A DNA stretch of 64,000 bases from Liolophura sinensis (Eukaryota; Mollusca; Polyplacophora; Chitonida; Chitonidae): NCBI RefSeq assembly GCF_032854445.1, contig NC_088306.1:22415764-22479763 (forward strand), given 5' to 3'. Below, in pieces: positions 1 to 10,260 of this stretch; the stretch's first letter is position 1, and each line of letters starts with the position of its first letter. Made by a program: the position numbers and the translations under genes. The notes under the pieces are model-generated. The model was not told where the DNA came from, ran no database searches, and saw only the letters and a list, made by a program, of their open reading frames with translations.

Positions 1-234
1 GGGTTAACGTCGCAATTAACTATTTTTCAGTCATATAACGGCGAAAGAGTCCTTCGAGTGCATGTACGTGTAATGTGCCTCCTTGTTGCAGGACGGATTT
101 CCACCGCTCTTTTATCTAGTGCTGCTTCACTGAGACGACTTACCGAAGGCAAGTAAGTAAGCCGGCCCATCCGAGCCATTATACTGATACGGGTCAAACA
201 GTCGGTGCACTATCCCCTTAATGCTGAACGCCAA
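1..234 (-). repeat. SINE family B copy (truncated by the window start)
   Basis: The segment matches the copies at 11781-12113, 42225-42592 and 47314-47653. It begins inside the GGGTTAACGTCG tail and runs through the conserved central block (CTCCTTGTTGCAGGACGG, GAGACGACTTACCGAAGGCA) to TGCTGAACGCCAAG. The tRNA-like head is missing. Confidence 0.85.
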
Positions 235-598
235 GGTCTAAGATGGCCAGTAGTGAATGTTTTAAAGGGAATGGTAATATTAAATTTTTTGTCAAAACAA
301 ATAAATCCTATTTGAATATATATTTCAGTTGTGATATGTATATAATAAACACTGACACTGCATGCATATACGGGCTGCACGCATGCGCGCCTGGTGATTG
401 GGATACAGCCACATGTTAGGAGGTTTGTACTGGGATGTGTACGGTGCGGTGGTGTCATACATCATGGTCTGTGCGGTTTCCCCCAGCCATAATACCCGAC
501 AGCAGTTGACAATTTAAACCAGGAAGATACTGGTGAAATAAATAAATTAGCAATGTTGGGTAGGGGGCGATAACTTTTTCTATGATAATATAAAATTT

Positions 599-2490
599 TC
601 ATGCTAACGTTTTATCGTTCTGAGCTATCAAAGCGTTATCATCCGGAGCTATCAACGCTTTATCGTCCAGATTTTCCAAAGATTTATCGTCCGGTGTTCC
701 CAACGTTTTATCACCAGGAGTTCCAAACAGTTTATCGTCCGGAGTTCCCAACTGTTTGTCATCCGGAATTCCCGACAGTTTGTCATCAAGAGTTCCCAAC
801 TGCTTACCATCCGGAATTCCGGACAGTTTATTAAGTGGAGTTCCCAACTGTTTATCTTCCAGAGTTCCCAACAGTTTGTCATCGGGAATTCCCAACAGTT
901 TGTCATCCGGAGTTCCCAACTGCTTATCATCCGGAATTCCCGACAGTTTATTAAGCGGAGTTCCCAACAGCTTATCATGCGGGGTTTCCAAAAGTTCACC
1001 TGGAGTTCCCGAAGGTTTATCATCCGGAATTTCCAACAGTTTGTCGGTTGATGCTCTCAGTGCTTTATCGGCTGGTGTTCTTAATGCTGTATCGCCCAGG
1101 TTTCCCAACGCTTTGTCTTCCGGATTTCCCAACGTTTTATCTCCCCGATTTCCCCATGATTTATCATCCGGAGGTCCCAACACTTTATCTTCTGGAGGCA
1201 TTAACGATTTAACGTTCAGTGTTCCCAACTCTTTTCCGTTGGGATTTCCAAAAGCTTTATCGTCTGCATTTCTTAACGCTTTATCCTCCGGGAAAATTCT
1301 CAACGTTTTATCATCTGGACTGCCCAAGGCTTTATCTTTCGGAGTTACCAACAGTTTGTCGTTTGGCGCTATCAGTGCTTTATCGTCTGGTGCTCGTAAC
1401 GCTTTATCCTCCAGATTTCTCAACACTTTATCGTTCGGAATTATCAACGCTTTATCTTCTGGGTTTCCCAACGCTTTATCTTCCGGGTTTCCCAAAGGTC
1501 TATCTCCGGGATTTGCCAATGATTTATCGTCCCAAGGTCCCACCACTTTGTCCTCTGGGGCTATCAACGCTTTAAGGTTCAGAGTTCCCAACTCTTTTTT
1601 GTACGGATTTCTCAAAGCTTTATCGTCTGCATTTCCTAACGCTTTATCCTCCGGGGAAATTCTCAACGTTTTATCATCTGGACCGCCCAAGGCTTTATCG
1701 TTCGAAGTTGCCAGCAGTTTGTCGTTTGGTGCTATCAGTGCTTTATCGTCTGGTGCTATTAATGCGTTATCTTCCGGATTTCTCAACACTTTATCGTTCG
1801 CAATTATCAACGCTTTATCTTCTGGGTTTCCCAACGTTTTATCTTCCGGATATCCCAACGCTTGATCTTCCGAATTTTCCAAAGTTTTATCGTCCGAAGG
1901 CCCCACCACTTCATCCTCTGCGGCTATCAACGCTTTATCGTCCGGAGTTTCCAAGATTTTATCGTCAGAACTTATCAACACTGTATCGTTCAGGGTTCCT
2001 AAAGCTTGATCAACTGGATTTCCCCACGCTTTATCGTTCGGAGTTCCCAACACTTTATCCTCCGGAGCTATCAACGCATTTTCGCCCCGTATTCTCAATA
2101 CTTTATAGTCCAGTGATTTCCCCACTTCAAGGTTCAGAGTTCCCAACTCTTTTTCGTCCGGAGTTTCGTCCGGAGCTTTACCGTCCGGGGTAATTCTCAA
2201 TCCATTTTCGTTCGGTGTTGTCAATATTTTGTAGTTCGGAGGTCCCAACGCTTTATCATCCGGACCTATCAATGTTTTGTCATCTGGGATTCCAGAAGCT
2301 ATCAAAGATTTGTCGTCCAAATTTCTCAACGATATTTGGCTCATTGATTCTAAAGCTACATTGTCCAGAGTTCCCATGGCTTTGTCATCCGGATCTATCA
2401 ACGCTTTATCGTACGGAGCTCTCCACGCTTCATCGTACGGAGTTCCCCACGCCTTATTGTCCGAAGTTCCCCACGCTATATCGTCTGGAG
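599..2490 (-). repeat. 24-bp coding minisatellite, about 78 units
   Basis: The DNA behind the octapeptide tail is a tandem array of 24-bp units, on the plus strand like TTTATCRTCCGGAGTTCCCAA. Units differ by point changes but almost never in length, so the minus frame stays open for about 630 codons. Larger blocks, such as the stretches around 1230-1500 and 1590-1870, resemble each other more than adjacent units do, which suggests block duplication. The period of 24 also leaves long plus-strand frames open; these are shadows of the repeat. Confidence 0.9.
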
Positions 2491-3521
2491 TTATCATGTT
2501 GGGTCCTGTGCCACAAGTGGAATCAATGCACTCTTCACAGCCACAGAACACTTGCATCTGTTCCGCCGTGTTGATTCGGAAACCAATCTGACCATCTCTG
2601 AACAGATGCAGGACTGGGGCAAAAATGCTGACATAGTTACCAGGTTTCATATCCTCCCACTGAAAGAACGGAAGCGGACAGTCGCTATCCAAGTAGAAAT
2701 AAACAACCACTCCCTGCATTTTGTCATCCTGCAAAAATTAGAATAAAACACACAATTATAGAGGAAAATACTAATCGTAGCAAACTAATACTTCATTTAT
2801 TAATCAATTAATGCAGTATTTATACAGTTCACGTCAGCTAGTTAACGCCTGAGTTTTACACGCATGGGTAGTGGCGGAAGCGCACAGGAATGCTCATGCC
2901 TGCATAAATTTTAATTTATTTCAAATTTTAATTATTCTCTTTTATCTAGTGCTGCTTCAATGAGGCGACTTACCAAAAAGTTTTCGTCTGGACTTCCGAT
3001 CGGTTAAATTTACGTTATACTTTTTAGGGGCTGACTTCATGTAGGCCTACATATATGTGTAAATGGAGCTATACTATAAGTATCGTGCTTATCAGAGCTC
3101 CGTAATCAAAATAAAATATGTTGAAACAAGTACAGGGGAATACCTTGGTCAGATATTGCAGATGTAGAAGCGATAGTTTCCTTTGAATTTGGAGAATGAA
3201 TTAATAGGCATCAACAGATACATCAGAAATAGTTGAAAAAATACGTCAATGTTTAATTTAATTCAATTAGGCAAAGTCCAATACATCTTCATCCGCTAAA
3301 ACGAAAATTATTTCTTTATTTATTTATTTACCTGAAGTTTTACGCCGTACTCAAGAGTGTGTCACTTATACGACGGTGGCCAGCATTATGATGGAAGGAA
3401 ACCCGACAGAGCCCGGGGGAAACCTACGACCATCCGCAAGACCTTCCCTCGTACGGCCGGAGAAGAAGCCAGCGTGAGATGGATTTGAACTCACAGCAAC
3501 CACAGTGGTGACAGGCTCCTG

Positions 3522-3590
<69 letters not shown>

Positions 3591-4169
3591 TGACCAGAAA
3601 TCAATACAGCATGCAAACATAGAATCGAAAGTGAAATTAAATGGTCTTACTTGAACCCAGATGCCATGACGGATCCAGTATGGGTCCACTTTGATTATTT
3701 TGACAACCAACACCACGTCCGCCGGGTTCGAGTCCTGCAAAAACCATTCGTGTGGTACAGTTCCTATGTCAGTAAGGATCTTACACGTGGTGGGCACGTA
3801 GGATGACATGTACTGGGCGACCTGTGACAGATCGTTGTCCAGATGTCTGGTACCGATAATGTCCTGTTGATCCAGGTGCCCCGCTTGAACGCCGGAGGGC
3901 AGCGGACGCCTGTACTGGATGACGTATGGGCTGAGATCGTCGACAGAAGCAACGCTACAACTGAACGGGTTTTCTGTGTCACTTCCCCGTGGACTGACAT
4001 TTTCCGCGTTCCGCCCACCACACACAGCCTTGTGGTGAGACCAGTCATATCGCTGACAGGACTTAGAACAGTAGTACGTTACCTTGCACCTCTTGCAGCG
4101 TTGATAGCCGTCCCCCTCCATTTTACACCGGTTGCACTTGCGAACAGGCCTTCCCGTGGATGTAGCCAT
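599..4169 (-). CDS. MYND zinc-finger protein with long octapeptide-repeat C-terminus
   Basis: There are two coding exons, 4169-3651 (173 codons) and 2728-599, joined in phase 0 through a GTAAGA donor and a TTTTTGCAG acceptor, giving about 882 residues. Residues 12-50 form a complete MYND zinc finger (C12, C15, C25, C28, C34, C38, H46, C50), a fold known for binding proline-containing partner peptides. Residues about 145-235 run across the splice junction as a compact beta-rich segment (LVVKIIKVDPYW, then MKPGNYVSIFAP and GQIGFRI); I suspect an OB-like fold but cannot name it. A Cys-rich patch follows (FCGCEEC). From about residue 253 to the TGA stop the protein is some 78 degenerate copies of an eight-residue unit like GNPEDKAL. 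The splice phase and non-repetitive N-terminal part make the gene convincing. The repeat tail is translated only if exon 2 is used in full. The function is unknown; partners or regulatory roles typical of MYND proteins are inference. Confidence 0.8.
2937..2975 (-). repeat. Small fragment of SINE family B
   Basis: CTCTTTTATCTAGTGCTGCT and the following GAGGCGACTTACC match the central block of the family at 98-145. Nothing of the head or tail remains. Confidence 0.6.
3314..3523 (-). repeat. V-SINE-like element (family A)
   Basis: This nearly complete copy lies in the MYND intron. In minus orientation it has the B-box region of the tRNA-like part (TGAGTTCAAATCC), the central CCGGGCTCTGTCGGG block and the GAGTACGGCGTAAAAC...AAATAAATAAATAAA tail. 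The tRNA 5' end is lost into the adjoining (TA)n run. Confidence 0.8.
3522..3587. repeat. (TA)n microsatellite
   Basis: An almost pure TA dinucleotide run sits beside the V-SINE in the MYND intron. Length polymorphism is likely, and assemblies often miscount such runs. Confidence 0.95.
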
Positions 4170-5962
4170 TACTTATATGTGGCTTGCTATCAGTATTACC
4201 TCTATGATGTGTCTGCAGCAAATCCACATAGCCTATTACGAGGACTTTCCCCAAAAAACGAAACTGAAACTTCATGTACATTTCCCATCAGCCTATTTAT
4301 ATACATGAAAAATGTGACGCACTGTGTTGCATGGTGGATAGGCTAGCAAGCCACCGCGTTGAATGGTTACTCCCTATAGCTTATAATGTTAAGATATTCC
4401 ACGAGGTAGCCTCTGTGTAATTATAATGCTACTACGATTATGTGCATCTGTTGACATGGATATGGCATGCCAAGTACGTATCTATCCAGCAGTTACACGC
4501 CGAATGAAATACAATGTGTCCACTTTACTATACATCTGAAGTGACCTTTTATGTGTTTGCATTCCCAATTTAAAATTTGTCTACAAAATATTGCTGTCCC
4601 AGCCCATACACAGTAGACAGAAGACAGGACCGTTATGTATTTACAAAACAATCCAGTTGCACGTGGTAAATAAAGAAATGTAGCAGGTATATTATAGAGT
4701 TGCTATGGAGTTTTATGGTAGTTTTCATCATTTTTTTCGGTCACATTATAAATGAGGTGTATCATTATAGCAGATCGCTCTATCCGATGTCGACCTGTTC
4801 ATGATGCTGCCTCACTAAAGAGCCATGCGGAAGACGTATTTCACCATTAACTGCACAATATAGCAACTGGAAGCAACTATGGGCAACTGGAAGCAACTGT
4901 GAGCATACGATCGAACGTTGGTTTTAGTCGATCTAAGCGCGCTTGTTATCACCGACAACTGATGACTCAGCAGTTTTGGGGAGTTGAACATGTTCTACTT
5001 TTCTGCGACTGGTAGCATCCATTTTGTACCAAGTTCTGTTCCTCCCAGTGACGCACCACGTGGATGATGAGTTTTACTATGAAAATGGCGACCACCGAGT
5101 GGACGAATGAGGGCAAAATAAGCTTATCGGTATGTGAAGGCTTAGGCCCTGCTTGTACGACACCTCTTGCTAGGCACAGACAAAGCCTATGAAGTACTCA
5201 GGGAGTGTAACGAGGGAGAGGGCTATAACTAGAACAAATTATTAAATTTGCCTATCCTAAATTTCACATGAAAAATTGGAATAAAGGGACGGGGAAAATT
5301 TCGAAGAAACCTTAAATTTCGAAAGGAAAGGTGTATGGGGCATTATATCAATTACATTCACGCATCGTGTACAAACGCCCCATCATCATGAACAGGTCAG
5401 ATGACAGTTACGTTGTACGTACCTGCTCACAGTTGCCGCCAGTCGTGGTCGACCTACGCGCACCGAAACTGAATCTGATCAGAGGCTTACCAGTCGCTCA
5501 CGATCGTAAGGTTTTGCCAAACTATTCGACATATGCACTGCGCGTAAATCGATGGCGTCGAGCTGTACTCAGTCGCTTGCGATCGCAAGTCAATCTGCGC
5601 CCTGCTTAAGACGTTTTTCAGAGCAATGGTAGCCAGGGAGCGCCTCTGGTCAATCCGCTCATTTCGGTCAAAAAGCGGCATGTACGGCGAGACATTGACT
5701 GATTAATTTGACAACATGGTCGTGGGCCTATGTTGTTTTACGCAAGCCTCAAAACATTTTTCATTTATACGATAGCGGTCAGTTTTACGGGTAGTGTTAA
5801 TCGAAGATCTCTGGTATAAACCACGTACCTTCGGCAAGTTACTAATTTTCACACAAGATGACATATACAAATGCACATCATATGGCTGGCCATAACAAAC
5901 GCAAGATTGCGTCAGTAGGCTAACGGTATTCATCACCCACTTACCGCCATGCAAGGTCTCCA

Positions 5963-6073
5963 TGAACAATACGTGAACATGAACAATACATGGACATGAA
6001 CAATACATGAACATGAACAATACATGAACATGAACAATACATGAACATGAACATGAACAATACATGAACATGG
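5963..6073. repeat. Short tandem array of ATGAACAATAC units
   Basis: Tandem copies of CATGAACAATACATGAA occur in slightly varying 17-18-bp units over about 110 bp. The short open frames across it (cysteine, valine and histidine rich on the minus strand) are by-products. Confidence 0.85.
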
Positions 6074-7130
6074 GAGAACCTACATCACTTTTCACGGCTG
6101 GGCCGAAGTGTTCAAGTCATAATCCAAATAGTTACGTTGTCTGGATACGTAAAAATGACTGTAAAACAAACAAACCCTTTGCGACCCTTAGAACAGAGAA
6201 GAGTTGTTTGTTGTTATTTACTTATTTAATTATCTATTTATTTATTTCAGATAAGACTGAAATTTTCACTTATATGACAGCAGTCCGGTTTATCAGTGGT
6301 GGACATGGGAGTGTCTGGAATAAACCACCGCGCTTACCCGACCAATTTCTTATCATAAAGCCTCAGCTGAAACAGCTAAAGCTTGATTCGAACTCTCGAT
6401 CTCTGAGTTATAATGAAGACAATAATGGCCTGTCAACCCATTGTATGCGCTGGACGTATTCAGAATGTAGATTAAAACGCGGGTCACATACATGTACAAT
6501 ACTTTTATTGAGTGACTTTCAAGACTATCGTCAGCGATACATTTTCTCGCCCAAACCCTGTACTTAATATACTAGTACTCTCAAGTCAAAAGATTTCTTT
6601 TCCTTTCTAACACAAATCTCTATGTATTTGTCCACAAATCTGCATAATATACTTCTGTGCAAACATGAAGACTTTTGATAGCAACGAAGAGAATGGTGGA
6701 TATACACAAATAGAATATTTGTACACATGCTGTAACCAATCTACTTGTACAACTAAAATGATCTAGCGGAATTAAAACTCAAATTGTACGCAACACACCT
6801 AATAGTACTAACTCTTTTAAGCGATGTACATACACTCTAAAAATTGACTGGTATGTACAAACGTGGCGACATATAAATTTACAATGATGCAAAGAGATGA
6901 TTATTAATGGTATGCTTTCCTTACTGTGTATACAAGCTCTAAAACAAATGTGCTTGAAATAAAAAAAAAAAGACCATAACAAACACTGTTTACAAAAGCA
7001 TACATCTTTAACAAAAGGAAACATTTCATAAATAGGGTGGGTAGTTTGGACCATCTTATCAACTGTATTATCTTATTTTATAACTTACAAATTAATGAAT
7101 ATCTGGCGAACGGTTAGGTTCTACAACTGT

Positions 7131-7454
7131 TCAGTAACAGTATTATCGTTATTAGGGATTACACTTTCTGGATATAGCACAGATTCTAGTGCTGAAATTT
7201 TGGCTGAGACCACTGCGGGCACCTAACCGCCAGCAATACGTCAACCGTCTAGACCACTCGACCAACAGGCCTTCCACAAAAATGGAAGGTAGTTGACCGG
7301 TAGACTTTACAGGGAACATGCATTACCCCTCTGATGATCGCAAACGACGTCACTCCCCTTAGGTGAATATATCAGATAGGTATAGATGTCATTTAGAAAG
7401 TGAATTAAGTAACAGTATTATCGTTATTAGGGATTACACTTTCTGGATATAGCT
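7131..7454. repeat. Exact ~46-bp direct repeat flanking a tRNA-like segment
   Basis: AGTAACAGTATTATCGTTAT and the 26 bases that follow (to GGATATAGC) occur at 7131-7176 and again at 7409-7454. The 232 bp between them hold a minus-strand tRNA-like stretch (GGTCGAGTGGTCTAGACGG at about 7248-7266). The duplication is too long for an ordinary SINE target-site duplication, so a recent tandem duplication is more likely. Confidence 0.7.
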
Positions 7455-9886
7455 AACTGTTCAGTAGTTTTCTTCTAGCTGTATATTCTGTAACCTGAAA
7501 AAACAAAACTGGCAAATCTTATTCAAATAGCTTTATGGTGGGTCCCTTTACATTGTTTGAATGTTTTTGTATGTTAGAAGTGATGACAAAATAGCATTTT
7601 TGAATACAGCGTAATTTTAAGTGGAACTGCTTAAAGGAATGACTACTACAGACCCCACGCTTTGCCAAGCAGCCTGCAGAGGGATATATACTATGGCAAA
7701 ATCTAATGGAAGCTACTTTAGATAACTTCAAAAAGTGTAGCAGCCCTACAAACAGAAGAAAAACCAATAGAACATCTTGTCTAATTGAGTTCCACGACAC
7801 ATTTCAGGCACTGTTCTTTGAGGCCACAATTTTTTTTTGCAATTTATGTATTTTTCATTATGACCTGACAAACACAACACTATGTGACTACAGAAGCTCT
7901 CCAATTAGCCCATTGTCATGAAAACCATAAAATAACAAAATTCTTCAAAAACCAAAATTATACTGCTAAACTAGGGGATTTGATACATCAACCTGGTAGC
8001 TGGGAAAAGTCTCAGCGCACAATTTTCACCAGGATATGTGAGCTATTAAAAGATTTCACAGCCTGATTCCACATAGCCAATTCTGACTTAAGTCAAAATT
8101 TAAAACATCGTCACCATTCTCGGTTTTTGCTACAGAAAGTTAAAATTTTGGTACATATGTCAACAGATCACATTTATGAGGTGATGAAAATTTTCATTTA
8201 CAGATCCCAAAAATGAGCTTGAACATCATATTTCAAATTTAGACTAAAGTCAGTAATGGTTTGGTGGACTCAGCCCTTGAGAACAATATTACTGACTACA
8301 TGTATATGTTCACTGTCCACTGGGGTAAGACTATAAGAAAATACACAATACACAGAATGCATACAAAACAATTTCTCTATATGTCAACAAAGCTTTTCCT
8401 GCAAACTTCAAACTCAACAAAGTATATAAATAAACACATTTAAACAGCTCCACATTCACAGGTGGTTTATAGCAAGAAAATACTGGGGCAAAAAGAACAA
8501 AAACAGCCAAAAAGTTAACAGTACTACATGTGCAGCCCACTAAAATTAGTGCACACGTGGATCTTTTCTTGTGTTTGCAATTTCTCATTTTTTTTGTCAA
8601 AACTGTGAAAGGAATTTGATCAACCAACCAATTCTGAATATTTGTGATGCGTAATAATCTACACAGTAGAAATCAAGTGTTGGCCCTTAATTCTTCAAAT
8701 TTTGAGAACATCTGGTCTGCCCTTTTTAGCCAATATACATGTAACTGACCCTAAAGTGTAACAGGAATAAACAGTCTTTTTTTCTCACACTGTTAGTCCA
8801 CCTAATGAACAACATACCCATATCTTGAAGTCTTCCTTAAAAACTTTTATTTTGATCATTTATTTCATCATCATTTTATGCTGTGCCTAAGAATATTCCT
8901 TCATATGATGACAGTCTGGTTCAAGGCTTGCGGGGAAAAAACGGACTGGGGATCAAGCCAAAATAATTCAAAATTATGATTGCCTCTAAGTGGCATGGCT
9001 AAACTGATGTGCCTTCTGTGTTAATTTTGCCCGAGATTCACAGATTTTAGGTTGACAAGGGAGATAACTTCAGCTAAACTCAGGACTCGATGAAAATTGT
9101 GTCCTTCCAACATTTTTATAGGCCTACAAGTATACGACAAACTTAATAATTACACCAACAAGCCTTACTGGTCCACTTATTGTTTTTAAGTGTTAGCATG
9201 ATAAACAGTGGAAACTTTATACAATAATGAACTATACATGAGGGTGTAAAGTGCAGAGCAGTCACATTTTCACACCTTCATCTTTACAGCATACATTTTG
9301 TCGTAATTTGTAGTCACAGTACAATGCCATAAATATCTAAATGACCATACGTTTCGTCCATGACCAACTTGCCAATCTTTCCTGATTCTGATAGTTCTGC
9401 TGATTTTAGACAGGTGTTTTGAGGTTTGCTTGGAACATGGTATGATATTCTACTGCAAAATTGTAAGTTTCAACACCAAAACTAAGACTTTGTGACATTT
9501 ATTTGCCTCTAAAAGTGCACTTTTGTGGGTGACACTTTAGGTCATTTTAGGTATTTGGCCCACCCTTATTCTTTCATCTTTTCAACTTCCACTGCAACCA
9601 ATTTTTTTAAACATTCTGAGATAACTATGGGGTTTAGAGAAATAATCTGCACAGTTTTGAGCGACACAAACATATCATTTTCATAATTACTGTATGTATA
9701 AATTTGACTGAAGAAAGTGCTTAAGTGGTTGAAAGAGAGGTGAACATGACTAATTTACTCTTTTTGATTGATAAAAAGAATCTATTGATCTCAAAAAGAT
9801 ATTTTCCTGTTTGTTGTCAAAGTAACCTATATCCTGGGAAAATGTGAGCATCAGCACCAAAGGTAATATTTTATGAAGGTTGTGTG

Positions 9887-9990
9887 TTTCCACCGGAGCT
9901 CTGCCCGGTCTCCTCCCACTATAATATTGGCCGCCATCGTATACGTGAAATGTACTTGTTTATGGCGTAAAACACGAACCAAATAAATAA
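9887..9990 (+). repeat. V-SINE-like element, 3' part
   Basis: The segment contains the family A core and tail: GAGCTCTGCCCGGTCTCCTC, the GGCCGCCATCGTAT block and GGCGTAAAACACGAACC followed by AAATAAATAAA. The tRNA-derived half is absent. Confidence 0.75.
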
Positions 9991-10260
9991 AAGAATAATT
10001 ATTTTATGATCTTCATTTGCCCCTTAAAATGCATTCTTTGTCTGCAAATTTTTATGAAAAATGCAAAACAAGATGAATTCATAGTCTAAATATAGTCTAC
10101 CTAGCCTAATTTAAAAACTACAGAGCGCAATACTGTTGTTGTTGGAATAGTAGTGGAAAAACAAAGATATGTCAACGCTTCAAACATATGACACTGTGAT
10201 CACACAATCGCCTCAAACACTTAAACATTTCTGGACGCTAATGCGGTAATTTTTCGGAAA

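Larger units (their letters stand above)
2729..3650 (-). other. Intron of the MYND gene
   Basis: This intron is bounded by a GTAAGA donor and a TTTTTGCAG acceptor on the minus strand. It contains a small fragment of SINE family B at 2937-2975, a V-SINE copy at about 3314-3523 and a (TA)n run at about 3522-3587. No other coding signal was seen. Confidence 0.75.
4170..10260. other. Intergenic region between the MYND gene and FIS1
   Basis: I found no convincing coding exon here. The interval contains the likely promoter of the MYND gene just above 4169, an ATGAAC-type minisatellite at 5963-6073, a family C SINE fragment near 5790-5900, a tRNA-like B-box remnant near 6383-6398 (minus), a 46-bp direct duplication at 7131/7409, a diverged V-SINE remnant near 8850-8960 and a V-SINE 3' part at 9887-9990. 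The long AT-rich stretch 7500-10200 may include the FIS1 3' UTR, but no polyadenylation signal close to the FIS1 stop could be assigned. Confidence 0.6.

Noticed and set aside
756-1865. 369-residue plus-strand open frame (units like SSGIPNSL)
   Set aside because: It is an antisense phase of the 24-bp array. The minus frame is favoured by its in-phase splice to a conserved MYND exon and its non-repetitive N-terminal part.
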